64,000 nucleotides of DNA from Streptomyces sp. NBC_00820 (GCF_036347055.1 NZ_CP108882.1:1550001-1614000); one strand, 5' to 3'; counted from the first letter of the stretch, positions 9,557 to 20,879 are shown. The notes: generated by a model from the sequence alone, not told the origin. Translations and numbers: made by a program.

Positions 9557-10068
9557 CTCAGCACCGCCCGGAACGAGCTGTAGTGGTCATCGGTGTAGTA
9601 GATCTCGCCGCGCTGTCCGGTGACGATCCGCCGCGCCCCGCGGTCACGGGATCCCGGGGTCGTGACCGTGTACTCGTGGTAGTAGCCGCGTGCCTGTCCC
9701 GGCAGCAGCCGTTCGAAGTTCCCGAAGACGACGCCGTCCCTGGCGTACGGGAAGGGTCCGCCCTTGTCGATCAGGGCCAGGGTCTGCCGGGCCTCGGCCG
9801 GGAGGCGGGAGGCCGGGACGGTGGCCATGCCCCGGGCCCACGCCGGGGTGGAGGCGGCCGGGGAGAAGGTCCGGGAGACCGTCGGGGAGGCGGCCGCGCT
9901 GGAGGCGCCCGAGGCCGTCGGTGGACCGGTGCTCGCGCTCTTGCCCGAGCACCCGGTCAGCAGGACGGCGAGGGCGAGGAACACCCCCGCGAGTACGCGG
10001 GGAAGGCACCGCACCGGCGCACCGGGGCCACGCCTCGGGTACGCGTGGGGGACGAACCGCAGCAACAT
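9553..10068 (-). CDS. Guanyl-specific ribonuclease of the RNase Sa/barnase type, predicted lipoprotein
   Basis: The 171-residue protein has an N-terminal signal with lipobox LLTGC (Cys40 lipidation site) and a Ser/Ala/Thr-rich linker to about residue 75. The RNase N1/T1-type domain closely resembles Streptomyces aureofaciens RNase Sa, with GGPFPYARDGVVF, GYYHEYTV, RGARRIVTG and YYTDDHY. By alignment, Glu132 (base), Arg146/Arg147 and His162 (acid) fill the catalytic positions. Asn117 and Glu119 fill the guanine-binding site, while RNase Sa Arg40 is replaced by Phe118. The disulfide cysteines of RNase Sa are missing. It probably acts outside the membrane as a surface-anchored RNase. The barstar-like gene overlaps its 3' end. 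Confidence 0.88.
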   Translation of the reverse strand: MLLRFVPHAYPRRGPGAPVRCLPRVLAGVFLALAVLLTGCSGKSASTGPPTASGASSAAASPTVSRTFSPAASTPAWARGMATVPASRLPAEARQTLALIDKGGPFPYARDGVVFGNFERLLPGQARGYYHEYTVTTPGSRDRGARRIVTGQRGEIYYTDDHYSSFRAVLR

Positions 10069-10121
10069 GCCGTCGATGCTGCCACGGCCGTCCCGTTACG
10101 ACGTCGCCACGACCCGCCGGG

Positions 10122-11165
10122 TCAGGAGCCGTCGGGGTCCGCGCGGCTGAGCGCGGGCTTCGGCGTCGGCCCCGCCGTCAGCAGGTAGTCCGCGGCCGAG
10201 GTGTCCGTGACCAGGCTGGTGACCAGGCCCGAACGCAGCACCGCGTCGATCGCGGGCGCCTTGCGCTGCCCGCCCGCGATGGCCACGACCTCCGGGATGC
10301 GGCGCAGCTGGTCGGCCTTGACCGTGATGCACCGCTCCCCCAGGTCCCGGCCGATCCGGCGCCCGTCGGCGTCGAAGAGGTGCGCGGCCATCTCGGCGGC
10401 GACACCGAGCGAGGCGTAGTGCGCTCGCTCCTCGTCGCTGAGCATGTCGTGCACCGTCGAGATGCCCGGCTCCCAGGAGCCGATGGAGACGCAGGCGACC
10501 GTGACCTTGTCGAAGTACTCGAAGGCCCGGGCGATCCCGGTCTGGTTGCGCAGGGCCGCCGCGGTGGCGGCGTCCGGCAGCAGCATCGGCGCGTAGATGG
10601 GGTGCGCGTCGCCGCCCGACACCTGGGCGGCACGGCGTACTGCCTCGACCGAGCCGCGCTCGGACGTCCCCGCGTCGTACACGCCCGTCAGCTGTACCAC
10701 CGTGCACGGCGGCAGCCGGTCGAGCGCCGCGGCCATGTGGATGGTCGACCGGCCCCAGGCCAGCCCCAGCACGTCGCCCTCGTCGACGAGTTCCCCGAGC
10801 AGGTCGGCCGCGACCTCGCCGAGATTCTCCGGATCCGGGGTCTCCTCGGCCTCGGCCGGGGACTCGACCACGACGGCGTGCCGCAGGCCGTAGCGGGCGC
10901 GGAGCGCGTCTGAGCGCTCGGCGTCCAGCTCGGCCGGGACGCGGATCTCGATACGTACGAGATCCCGTTCGAGGGCTGTCTCCAGGACCCGGGCCACCTT
11001 GAAGCGGCTGACGCCGAACTCCTCCGCGATCTGGATCTTGGACTTGCCCTCGAGGTAGAAGCGGCGGGCCATGGCCGCCGCCTGGACCAGCTCAGCGGGT
11101 CCCATCCGCATGGCTGACCGGCCCGCCGACATACCCGACACGGCGATCTCCTCACTGCTGTTCAC
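10122..11165 (-). CDS. SorC/DeoR-type sugar-binding transcriptional regulator
   Basis: An N-terminal helix-turn-helix (LEGKSKIQIAEEFGVSRFKV) is joined to a C-terminal SorC-type effector domain, with GEVAADLLGELV, GDVLGLAWGRSTIHMAA, CVSIGSWEPG and AIAGGQRKAPAI. These regulators bind phosphorylated sugars. Three starts are possible: a GTG at 11165 (used here), a GTG at 11141 with the best-placed ribosome-binding site (GAGGAG, 6 bases upstream), and an ATG at 11132. Four GTTCAC/T hexamers lie just upstream and may be operators. rpe lies upstream on the same strand, so pentose phosphate control is conceivable but unproven. Confidence 0.88.
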   Translation of the reverse strand: MNSSEEIAVSGMSAGRSAMRMGPAELVQAAAMARRFYLEGKSKIQIAEEFGVSRFKVARVLETALERDLVRIEIRVPAELDAERSDALRARYGLRHAVVVESPAEAEETPDPENLGEVAADLLGELVDEGDVLGLAWGRSTIHMAAALDRLPPCTVVQLTGVYDAGTSERGSVEAVRRAAQVSGGDAHPIYAPMLLPDAATAAALRNQTGIARAFEYFDKVTVACVSIGSWEPGISTVHDMLSDEERAHYASLGVAAEMAAHLFDADGRRIGRDLGERCITVKADQLRRIPEVVAIAGGQRKAPAIDAVLRSGLVTSLVTDTSAADYLLTAGPTPKPALSRADPDGS

Positions 11166-11255
11166 ACTCTGGATTCGCCGTTCATCCTTGCAGATCCGGC
11201 GCGACTGATCCGCCCTCATGGGCGGCGTTCACTTAACCGTTCACGCAGCCTTGGC

Positions 11256-11942
11256 TCAGTGGCCGCATGCCCAGGACGCCTGGGCGGTGGCGGCTTCCGC
11301 CTGAGCGCGCAGCGCCCGCACCGCCTGGGCCGGGTCCTCGGCGCCGTACACCGCCGAACCGGCGACGAACACGTCCGCTCCCGCCTCCGCGCACCGCTCG
11401 ATGGTGGACGCCGAGACACCGCCGTCCACCTGCAGCCACAGCTGAAGACCGTGCTTGTCGATCAGCTCACGGGTGCGGCGGACCTTCGGCAGCATGACGT
11501 CGAGGAACGACTGCCCGCCGAAGCCCGGCTCGACCGTCATGATCAGCAGCATGTCGAGTTCCGGCAGGATCTCCTCGTACGCCTCGATCGGCGTGGCGGG
11601 CTTGAGCGCCATGGCGGCGCGGGCACCCTTGGCGCGGATCTCCCGGGCGAGCCTGATGGGCGCCGCCGCCGCCTCCACGTGGAAGGTGATGGACTGGGCA
11701 CCCGCCTCCACGTACTGCGGCGCCCAGCGATCGGGGTCCTCGATCATCAGATGGCAGTCCAGCGGGATGTCCGTGGCACGGGCCAGGGACTCCACGACGG
11801 GCGTACCGAGCGTGAGGTTCGGGACGAAGTGGTTGTCCATGACGTCGACGTGGAGCCAGTCGGCGCCCTCGACCGCCTTCGCCTCGTCCGCGAGGCGAGC
11901 GAAGTCTGCGGACAGAATGCTGGGGTTGATCTGCACGGCCAT
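11256..11942 (-). CDS. rpe: Ribulose-phosphate 3-epimerase
   Basis: The 228-residue TIM-barrel protein interconverts ribulose 5-phosphate and xylulose 5-phosphate in the non-oxidative pentose phosphate pathway. Family motifs are [10 protein letters not shown], the metal-site [32 protein letters not shown] and QVDGGV. These carry the two catalytic aspartates and the metal-binding histidines. The start was placed at the ATG giving [10 protein letters not shown]; nine further codons upstream look non-coding. It is followed 90 bases later by the sugar-binding regulator gene. The function is secure. Confidence 0.96.
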   Translation of the reverse strand: MAVQINPSILSADFARLADEAKAVEGADWLHVDVMDNHFVPNLTLGTPVVESLARATDIPLDCHLMIEDPDRWAPQYVEAGAQSITFHVEAAAAPIRLAREIRAKGARAAMALKPATPIEAYEEILPELDMLLIMTVEPGFGGQSFLDVMLPKVRRTRELIDKHGLQLWLQVDGGVSASTIERCAEAGADVFVAGSAVYGAEDPAQAVRALRAQAEAATAQASWACGH

Positions 11943-12226
11943 GCCCCAAGCCTGCCATGCCCGGGGCACGGATGTTCGCGCCGGTCCACAGGCGGGACCG
12001 TTCGTCCTACTTATACGACGGTATGCCGAACCCTGTGGACAAGAAGTTCCCGGAGATCCGGAGCTTCACGAGCCGGGCGCGGCGCACGGCGATCGCGCAC
12101 CGGTCTCGCCCGGGTGCCGCCGGCACCGCTGCCGCCGGATGTCGCTTCCGACGGCCCGTCCTGCCCGCTCGATGCCCGCCCGATGCCCGCCCGATGCCCG
12201 GCTGCCGCCTCTGTCCGTCGCCTCCG

Positions 12227-13645
12227 TCAGCCGGTCCGGCGGATGAGCGCCAGGTACATCGCGTCGGTGCCGTGCACATGCGGCCACAGCTGCACGTCAG
12301 GGCCCTCGCCGAGCTCGGGCACGCCGGGCAGCAGGGGCCGGGCGTCGATGAGTTCGGCGTCCGGGAACTCCTTGAGCAGGTCGGAGACGACCGCGCGGGT
12401 CTCGGCGAGGTGCGGCGAGCAGGTGGCGTAGCCGACGACACCGCCGACCCGCACCGAGTCCAGGGCGGTGCGCAGCAGGGCGCGCTGGAGCGGGGCGAAG
12501 TTTTCCAGGTCCTCGGGGCGCCGCCGCCACCGCGCCTCGGGACGCCGGCGCAGCGCGCCGAGTCCGGTGCAGGGCACGTCCATCAGCACCCGGTCGAAGG
12601 TGCCGGGCCGCCACGGCGGCCTGGTCCCGTCGGCCGCGATGACCTGGTACGGCCCCGGGTTGCCCGCCAGCGCCTTCGCCACGAGGCCCGCCCGGTGCGG
12701 CTGCTTCTCGGAGGCCAGCAGCGTGGCCCCGCGCTCGGCGGCGAGGGCGGCGAGCAGCGCGGCCTTGCCGCCGGGGCCGGCGCACCCGTCGAGCCACTTC
12801 TCGTCGGGGCCGTCGAGCGGCGCGTTCGCGAGCGCGAGGGCGACCAGCTGGCTGCCCTCGTCCTGCACACCGGCCCGCCCCTCGTGCACCGCCTCGACGG
12901 CACCCGGCTCACCGCCCTCGGAGAGCCGCACGGCGTACGGGGACCAGCGCCCCGGCACGGCGGCCTCCTCGCGCAGCAGTTCCTCGGTGGTGGCCCGGCC
13001 CGGCCGCGCGACCAGGGTGACCTCGGGCCGCTCGTTGTCGGCCTCCAGCAGGTCCTCGATACCGGCGCGCCCGCCGCCGAGGGAGTCCCACAGCGCGGAA
13101 ACGACCCACCGGGGGTGCGAGTGCACGACGGCGAGGTGGTCCTCGGGGTCCTGGTCGTAGGGCGGCGCGACCTTCTCCAGCCACCCGTCGAGGTCGTGCT
13201 GCGCCACCTTGCGCAGCACGGCGTTGACGAACTTGGCCCGCCCGTCACCGAGCACGACGCGCGCCAGCTCGACCGAGGCCGACACCGCGGCGTGCGTCGG
13301 GATGCGGGTGCCGAGCAGCTGGTGCGCGCCCAGGTTCAGCACGTCGAGCACCGGCGGGTCGACCTCGCGCAACGGCCGGTCGATGCACGCCGCGATGACG
13401 GCGTCGTACGTGCCCTGCCGGCGCAGGGTGCCGTACACCAGCTCGGTGGCGAGGGCGGCGTCCCGCGCGTCGAAGTCGCCGTTCTCCCGCGCCTTGCGCA
13501 GCAGCGGCGGCAGCACCAGGTTGGCGTACGCGTCCCGCTCGTCGACCGCACGCAGCGCGTCGAAGGCGAGGATGCGGACGGGGTCCTTCTGGGGACGGCG
13601 GTAGGGCTTGGCGGGCTTGTGCGGCCGCCGGGACTGCTCGCTCAC
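12227..13645 (-). CDS. rsmB: 16S rRNA (cytosine-5) methyltransferase RsmB (Fmu/Sun)
   Basis: The 472-residue protein has an N-terminal NusB-like RNA-binding domain (about 20-165: RILAFDALRAVDERDAYANLVL, split across the first helix) and a C-terminal SAM-dependent methyltransferase. It shows LDGCAGPGGKAALLA for SAM binding, DVPCTGLG for motif IV and YATCSPH for motif VI with the nucleophilic cysteine. E. coli RsmB methylates C967 of 16S rRNA using SAM. fmt lies just upstream on the same strand, the usual fmt-rsmB pairing, with a gap of about 77 bases. Confidence 0.95.
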   Translation of the reverse strand: MSEQSRRPHKPAKPYRRPQKDPVRILAFDALRAVDERDAYANLVLPPLLRKARENGDFDARDAALATELVYGTLRRQGTYDAVIAACIDRPLREVDPPVLDVLNLGAHQLLGTRIPTHAAVSASVELARVVLGDGRAKFVNAVLRKVAQHDLDGWLEKVAPPYDQDPEDHLAVVHSHPRWVVSALWDSLGGGRAGIEDLLEADNERPEVTLVARPGRATTEELLREEAAVPGRWSPYAVRLSEGGEPGAVEAVHEGRAGVQDEGSQLVALALANAPLDGPDEKWLDGCAGPGGKAALLAALAAERGATLLASEKQPHRAGLVAKALAGNPGPYQVIAADGTRPPWRPGTFDRVLMDVPCTGLGALRRRPEARWRRRPEDLENFAPLQRALLRTALDSVRVGGVVGYATCSPHLAETRAVVSDLLKEFPDAELIDARPLLPGVPELGEGPDVQLWPHVHGTDAMYLALIRRTG

Positions 13646-13722
13646 GAAAAGGTGCTCCGGATGTGAAGAAAGGTGTGCTTGTCCAGCCTACGTCGGGGTA
13701 CTCGCGCCGCCACCTGCCGGGC

Positions 13723-15530
<1,808 letters not shown>

Positions 15531-15557
15531 CCTGCCCCACCGAACCCCACCTCCGCC

Positions 15558-15582
15558 GCCCTCCCGGGAGCTCCGGGAGGGC
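15558..15582 (+). terminator. Hairpin terminator after the HTH gene
   Basis: A 10-base-pair perfect stem (GCCCTCCCGG at 15558-15567 with its complement at 15573-15582) has a 5-base loop. It lies 27 bases after the stop codon. There is no T-tract. Confidence 0.7.
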
Positions 15583-15723
15583 AGTCGTACGCACAGTCCA
15601 GTCCAGGCCAGGCCAGGCCACCGACGGTCAGCCGCGCCCGGACCGCGACCCGCCCACGGAAGCCGCGCGTGCCCCGCCCACCGAAGCCGGACGACCGGAC
15701 GGATGCTCGGCAGGACGCTCGGC

Positions 15724-15759
15724 CGGACGGCAGGACGGACGGCAGGACGGACGGCAGGC
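15724..15759. repeat. 12-base tandem repeat, three copies
   Basis: The unit CGGACGGCAGGA is repeated three times with one mismatch in the last copy. It lies in non-coding DNA between convergent genes. Confidence 0.85.
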
Positions 15760-15890
15760 CGGACGACCGGCAGAAATACGCGCCCTGATGCCGGGCGGCC
15801 ATCGCCAGGGCCCCACCGCCGCCCCGGAGCCGGTGCCGGACGGCCCCCGCGCCCGCCCCCGCCTCGCCCCGCCCCGCCCCGCCCCGCCCG

Positions 15891-18038
15891 TCAGCCGATG
15901 TCCGGCGGGTCGATCCGTACCCGCACCGCTTCCCCGCTCCCCCGCGCCATGCGCGCGGCCTGCGCCGCCTTCAGGGCGTCGGCCAGCGTGGCACCGCTCC
16001 CCCGCGGCACCCGCACCAGCGCCCGCTCCCACTGCTCGCCCGGCGGCGGCGCCCCGGGCCTGCGCGGCCGTCCCGGCAGGGTGGGCGGCAGCGGGACCGG
16101 TCCCAGCACCTCCGCGTCCGGCGGGAGCTCGACGGCCGCCAGGAACTCCGCCACGGCCTCGGGCGTCCCGGACACGGCCGCCATCCGCGACACCGGCGGG
16201 AACCCCAGCTCGGCCCGCTCGGCCAGCTCTCGCATCGCGTACCCGACCGGGTCCCAGCGCACGAGTGCCTGGACGGGCCGCAGCGTCGGCTCGGCCACGA
16301 CGGCCACCGTCCCGCCTTCCCCCTGCGGCCGTACCAGCGCGGCCGCGGCCATCCACCGACGCAGCGCGTCCTCGCCGGCCCGCAGGTCCGGACGCCCGAG
16401 CATGGCCCAGCCGTCCAGCAACAGAGCGGCCGCGTAGCCGCCCTCGGCCACCGGCTCGGCGCCCGGCGTGCTCACGACCAGCGCGGGTGCGCCGGGCACC
16501 GTGTCGAGCACATGCTCGCGCCCGGAGGTGCGCACCGGTACGGCGGGGAAGGCCCGCCCGAGTTCCTCGGCCGTACGGCGCGCCCCGACCACCTGGGCCC
16601 GGAGGCGGAAGCCGCCGCACTCCGGGCAGTGCCAGGCGCCCTCGTCACGGCCGCACCACTCGCACCGCAGCTCACCCGCCTCCTGAGCCAGGAGCGGCCC
16701 CGCGCAGTGCCGGCAGCGCGCGGGGGCCCGGCACTGAGCGCAGGCCAGACGCGGCACGTACCCGCGCCGGGGCACCTGGACCAGCACCGGCCCGTGCCGC
16801 AGCCCCTCGCGGACCACCTGCCACGCGAGGGTCGGCAGCCGGGCGGCGCGGGCGGCCTCGTCGCGCGCCAGGTCCTCGTCTCCCACGGTCCGCACCAAAG
16901 GCGCGGCCCGCCGCACCTGCTCGCGCCCGGCGAGCAGCGGGCGCGCCCAGCCGCTGTCCACGAGCTGCGCGGCCTCCACCGTGCAGCTCCAGCTCCCCAG
17001 CAGGAACCCGCACTTGTCCAGTCCGGCCCGCAACAGCAGCACGTCACGTGCGTGCGGCTGCGGGGCGTGCTGCTCGCTGAGGTTGTCGTCGCCGTCGTCC
17101 CAGACGGCCACGAGCCCGAGGTCGTGGACGGGCGCGAACATGGCGGCCCGCGTCCCCACGACGGCCCGTACGGACCCCCGTCGCACCGCGAGCCACTGCG
17201 CGTACCGCTTCTCGGGGCCGGCGTCGGCGGTGAGCAGCGCGTGCCGCCCCTCGCCGAGCAGCGCGGTCAGCGCGGCGTCGACCCGCGCGGCGGCCCGGCC
17301 GTCCGGTACGACGACGAGCGCGCCGCGTCCCGAGGCGAGCGTGGCGGCGACGGCCCGGGCCAGTTCCTCGCTCCAGCCCGGTCCCGGCAGGGCGTTCCAC
17401 ACGGCCCTGGGCGCGCCTCCGGAGGCCAGCGACTCCAGGAAGCCCGGCCCGTGCTCGTACCGCGCCCACGACCCGGCGTCCGGTGCCGGGGGCGGTGGCA
17501 GGGGCGCGGGAGACGGCCGCTTCTCGGCCCGCGCGCTGCGCGGGGGTACGGCGAGCTGCAGCACATCGGCGAGGCTGCCCGCGTACCGGTCGGCGACAGC
17601 GCGCGCGAGCCCCAGCAGTTCCTCGCCGAGCACCGGCTCGGGCGACACGACCTGGGCGAGGGCGGCCAAGGGCCCCGAGTAGTCGGACTCGGCCCGCCGC
17701 TCGATGAGGAAGCCGTCGATGAGGCCGCCGCCCTCACGGCGTCCGTCCCGCACGCGATGCCGCCCGGCCCCGAACCGCACGCGCACCCGCACCCCGGGCT
17801 GGGCCTCGGCGTCCAGTTCCTCGGGAACGGCGTAGTCGAAGTACCGGTCGAGGTGCAGCACGCCCTTGTCCACGAGCACCCGCGCGACCGGCAGTTCCCT
17901 GGCGAGCGCGGCCCCCCGCCAGGTCCGAGGCTTGGCCCGCGGCACGTCGGCGGAACGCACGGCCTCCCGGATGAAGGCGAGCTGCTCCGGCGGCGCCGCC
18001 TCGGCCCCGCCGTCCCCCGGCACGTTCTCCCTGCTCAC
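15891..18038 (-). CDS. priA: Primosomal protein N' (PriA), actinobacterial helicase-degenerate type
   Basis: The protein of about 715 residues aligns with PriA: an N-terminal 3'-DNA-end-binding domain (VARVLVDKGVLHLDRYFDYAVP) and a central helicase-like region. Eight zinc-binding cysteines occur as CAQC, CRHC, CEWC and CPEC. The Walker A lysine motif is missing (PGPGWSEELARAVA in its place). The DEEH box reads WDDGDD. This agrees with reports that actinobacterial PriA lacks helicase signatures; it may act as a structural primosome factor only. The GTG at 18038 gives MSRENVPGDGG; the 29 codons upstream are unlikely to be translated. It lies downstream of the metK terminator. Confidence 0.88.
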   Translation of the reverse strand: MSRENVPGDGGAEAAPPEQLAFIREAVRSADVPRAKPRTWRGAALARELPVARVLVDKGVLHLDRYFDYAVPEELDAEAQPGVRVRVRFGAGRHRVRDGRREGGGLIDGFLIERRAESDYSGPLAALAQVVSPEPVLGEELLGLARAVADRYAGSLADVLQLAVPPRSARAEKRPSPAPLPPPPAPDAGSWARYEHGPGFLESLASGGAPRAVWNALPGPGWSEELARAVAATLASGRGALVVVPDGRAAARVDAALTALLGEGRHALLTADAGPEKRYAQWLAVRRGSVRAVVGTRAAMFAPVHDLGLVAVWDDGDDNLSEQHAPQPHARDVLLLRAGLDKCGFLLGSWSCTVEAAQLVDSGWARPLLAGREQVRRAAPLVRTVGDEDLARDEAARAARLPTLAWQVVREGLRHGPVLVQVPRRGYVPRLACAQCRAPARCRHCAGPLLAQEAGELRCEWCGRDEGAWHCPECGGFRLRAQVVGARRTAEELGRAFPAVPVRTSGREHVLDTVPGAPALVVSTPGAEPVAEGGYAAALLLDGWAMLGRPDLRAGEDALRRWMAAAALVRPQGEGGTVAVVAEPTLRPVQALVRWDPVGYAMRELAERAELGFPPVSRMAAVSGTPEAVAEFLAAVELPPDAEVLGPVPLPPTLPGRPRRPGAPPPGEQWERALVRVPRGSGATLADALKAAQAARMARGSGEAVRVRIDPPDIG

Positions 18039-18126
18039 GCTTGCATTCTTACCAAACCCCACTGACAAACGACCCGCCGGGCAAGGTCCGCCCGAGTGCC
18101 CCCGGCCCCCGTGTGGCCGGAACACG

Positions 18127-18162
18127 CCGAGGCCCGGCTCCCGAAGGGGAGCCGGGCCTCGG
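18127..18162 (-). terminator. Hairpin terminator after metK
   Basis: A perfect 16-base-pair stem (18127-18142 with 18147-18162) closes on the tetraloop GAAG. It lies 19 bases after the metK stop and before the priA start. Confidence 0.85.
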
Positions 18163-18181
18163 TGCGAGAGCCGTGCGGGAC

Positions 18182-19390
18182 CTACAGGCCGGCGGCCTTG
18201 CGCAGGGCGTCCACGCGGTCGGTGCGCTCCCAGGTGAAGTCGGGGAGCTCGCGGCCGAAGTGGCCGTAGGCGGCCGTCTGGGCGTAGATCGGACGCAGCA
18301 GGTCGAGGTCGCGGATGATGGCGGCCGGGCGGAGGTCGAAGACCTCGTCGATCGCCTTCTCGATCCTGTCGGTCTCGACCTTGTTGGTGCCGAAGGTCTC
18401 GACGAACAGACCGACCGGCTCGGCCTTGCCGATCGCGTACGCGACCTGGACCTCGCAGCGCGAGGCCAGACCCGCCGCCACCACGTTCTTGGCGACCCAG
18501 CGCATCGCGTACGCCGCGGAACGGTCGACCTTGGACGGGTCCTTGCCCGAGAAGGCGCCGCCACCGTGGCGGGCCATGCCGCCGTACGTGTCGATGATGA
18601 TCTTGCGGCCGGTCAGGCCGGCGTCGCCCATCGGGCCGCCGATCTCGAAACGGCCGGTCGGGTTGACCAGCAGGCGGTAGCCCTCGGTGTCCAGCTTGAT
18701 GCCGTCCTCGAGGAGCGCCTTCAGCTCGGGCTCGACCACGAACTCGCGGATGTCGGGAGTCAGCAGGGACTCCAGGTCGATGTCCGAGGCGTGCTGGGAG
18801 GAGACCACGACCGTGTCGAGACGGACGGCCTTGTCACCGTCGTACTCGATGGTGACCTGCGTCTTGCCGTCGGGGCGCAGGTAGGGGATGGTGCCGTTCT
18901 TGCGGACCTCGGAGAGGCGCTTGGACAGGCGGTGCGCCAGGAAGACCGGCAGCGGCATCAGGGTCGGCGTCTCGTCCGACGCGTAGCCGAACATCAGGCC
19001 CTGGTCACCGGCGCCCTGGCGGTCCAGCTCGTCCTCGTCGCCCTCGACGCGGGACTCGTAGGCGGTGTCCACACCCTGCGCGATGTCCGGGGACTGCGCG
19101 CCGATGGACACCGACACGCCGCAGGAGGCGCCGTCGAAGCCCTTCTTCGAGGAGTCGTAACCGATCTCGAGGATCTTGCTGCGGACCAGGTTCGGGATGT
19201 CCGCGTAGGCCTTGGTCGTCACCTCGCCGGCCACGTGCACCAGGCCGGTGGTGATCAGCGTCTCGACGGCGACCCGGGAAGACGGGTCCTCGCGCAGAAG
19301 CGCGTCGAGAATGGTGTCGCTGATCTGGTCAGCGATCTTGTCGGGGTGACCCTCGGTCACGGACTCCGAGGTGAACAGGCGACGGGACAC
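18182..19390 (-). CDS. metK: S-adenosylmethionine synthetase
   Basis: The 402-residue enzyme makes SAM from methionine and ATP. It shows all MAT signatures: [17 protein letters not shown] near the N-terminus, the methionine-loop [10 protein letters not shown] and the glycine-rich [19 protein letters not shown]. The GTG start has an AGGGAG ribosome-binding site 4 bases upstream. I looked for a SAM riboswitch in the 260 bases before the gene and could not recognise one. It sits between coaBC and priA, the arrangement I recall from S. coelicolor, and ends at a strong hairpin. Confidence 0.98.
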   Translation of the reverse strand: MSRRLFTSESVTEGHPDKIADQISDTILDALLREDPSSRVAVETLITTGLVHVAGEVTTKAYADIPNLVRSKILEIGYDSSKKGFDGASCGVSVSIGAQSPDIAQGVDTAYESRVEGDEDELDRQGAGDQGLMFGYASDETPTLMPLPVFLAHRLSKRLSEVRKNGTIPYLRPDGKTQVTIEYDGDKAVRLDTVVVSSQHASDIDLESLLTPDIREFVVEPELKALLEDGIKLDTEGYRLLVNPTGRFEIGGPMGDAGLTGRKIIIDTYGGMARHGGGAFSGKDPSKVDRSAAYAMRWVAKNVVAAGLASRCEVQVAYAIGKAEPVGLFVETFGTNKVETDRIEKAIDEVFDLRPAAIIRDLDLLRPIYAQTAAYGHFGRELPDFTWERTDRVDALRKAAGL

Positions 19391-19652
19391 AACGCTCCCT
19401 GGGTTTGCAGCGGCTGCTGGCTGATCATTTGGCGGACTTGCCGGGGGCTGCGCCCGACGTCGTCCGAGAACAGTTTATCGGTCGCACGTGCCGTTCGGCC
19501 CACATGTCTCGCCTCTCGGGAGCGCTGTGACCTGCGGCACGGCCCTCTCCCGCAAGGCCCGGCGGCCTCGGCCGGGCTCTCCACGGTGCTTCGCGAGCCG
19601 GGAAAAACCGTCTAATGGCGGAAGGAATCACGGCACGGACGGCCGAATCAGG

Positions 19653-20879
19653 TCAACCCAGACGGGATGCCACGAGATCCCAGACCGTCTCGGCGAGGGC
19701 CTCCTTCGGACCATGCGGCACGGGGGTCTCGCTGCCGTCGGCTCCCAGGATCAGGGCCTCGTTCTCCTCCGAACCGAAGGTCTTGCGCTCCCCGACCTCG
19801 TTGACCACGAGCAGGTCGCAGCCCTTGCGGGCCAGCTTGGCGCGGCCGTTGGCCAGCACGTCGTCGGTCTCGGCGGCGAAGCCCACGACGACCTGCCCGG
19901 GACGGGCGCGGTCGGCCGAGATCTCGGCGAGGACGTCGGGATTGCGGACCAGGACGACGGGCTCGGGGTCCTGGCCGTCCTTCTTCTTGATCTTCCCGGC
20001 GGCGTAGGCGGCCGGGCGGAAGTCGGCGACGGCGGCGGCCATGACCACGGCGTCGGCGTCGGCCGCGGCCTTGAGGACGGCCTCGCGCAGCTGTACGGCG
20101 GTGCCGACCTGGACGACGTCGACGCCGGCCGGGTCGGGCATGCCGGTGTTGGCCGCGACGAGTGTCACACGGGCGCCGCGGGCCGCGGCCGTACGCGCGA
20201 GGGCGTAGCCCTGCTTGCCGGAGGAGCGGTTGCCGAGGAAGCGGACCGGGTCGAGCGGCTCACGGGTGCCACCGGCGGATACGACGACGTGCCGGCCCCT
20301 GAGGTCGGGCTCGGTGACGCCGCGGGCCAGCACCCGGCGGCAGACCTCGAAGATCTCGCCGGGGTCGGGCAGCCGCCCCTTGCCGGTGTCGACGCCGGTG
20401 AGGCGGCCGACGGCGGGCTCGATGACGACGGCGCCGCGGCGGCGCAGGGTGGCCACGTTCTCCTGGGTGGCGGGGTGCTCCCACATCTCGGTGTGCATCG
20501 CGGGGGCGAAGACGACCGGACAGCGGGCCGTCAGGAGCGTGTTGGTCAGCAGGTCGTCGGCGAGGCCGTGGGCGGCCTTGGCGAGCATGTCGGCCGTGGC
20601 GGGGGCCACGACGACGAGGTCGGCGTGCTGGCCGATGCGGACGTGCGGGACCTCGTGGACGGCGTCCCAGACCTCGGTGGACACCGGGTTGCCGGACAGG
20701 GCGGACCAGGTGGCGGCGCCGACGAAGTGCAGCGCGGAGGCGGTCGGCACCACGCGTACGTCATGGCCCGACTCCGTGAACCGCCTCAGCAGCTCACAGG
20801 CCTTGTACGCGGCGATCCCGCCGCTGACCCCCAGAACGACCCTCGGCTTGTCCGCCGTCGCTGTGTCCACCGTCTCCAC
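19653..20879 (-). CDS. coaBC: Bifunctional phosphopantothenoylcysteine decarboxylase/phosphopantothenate-cysteine ligase
   Basis: The protein of about 408 residues performs two coenzyme A steps. The N-terminal CoaC flavoprotein (to about 190) shows VLGVSGGIAAYKA, VAPATADMLAK and PAMHTEMWEHPATQEN. The C-terminal CoaB ligase shows SAGGTREPLDPVRFLGNRSS, MAAAVADFRP and the conserved lysines of KIKKKDG. The GTG at 20879 was chosen because GGGGAGAG lies immediately upstream; a GTG at 20900 is also possible. It follows rpoZ on the same strand after a hairpin terminator. Confidence 0.95.
   Translation of the reverse strand: METVDTATADKPRVVLGVSGGIAAYKACELLRRFTESGHDVRVVPTASALHFVGAATWSALSGNPVSTEVWDAVHEVPHVRIGQHADLVVVAPATADMLAKAAHGLADDLLTNTLLTARCPVVFAPAMHTEMWEHPATQENVATLRRRGAVVIEPAVGRLTGVDTGKGRLPDPGEIFEVCRRVLARGVTEPDLRGRHVVVSAGGTREPLDPVRFLGNRSSGKQGYALARTAAARGARVTLVAANTGMPDPAGVDVVQVGTAVQLREAVLKAAADADAVVMAAAVADFRPAAYAAGKIKKKDGQDPEPVVLVRNPDVLAEISADRARPGQVVVGFAAETDDVLANGRAKLARKGCDLLVVNEVGERKTFGSEENEALILGADGSETPVPHGPKEALAETVWDLVASRLG

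Larger units (their letters stand above)
15531..15890. other. Intergenic region between HTH gene and priA (convergent)
   Basis: These 360 bases lie between two convergent genes and contain no credible gene. They hold a hairpin terminator at 15558-15582 and a 12-base tandem repeat at 15724-15759. The last 60 bases before priA are almost pure C and G tracts. Confidence 0.7.

Noticed and set aside
11984..12040. Inverted repeat GTCCACAGG/CCTGTGGAC upstream of rpe as a terminator or operator
   Set aside because: The arms are only 9 bases long with a spacer of about 39 bases, so neither a stable hairpin nor a compact operator is convincing.
19391..19652. Possible SAM riboswitch before metK
   Set aside because: I could not find the conserved cores of SAM-I, SAM-II or SAM-IV types; the region is short and shows no matching pseudoknot pattern.
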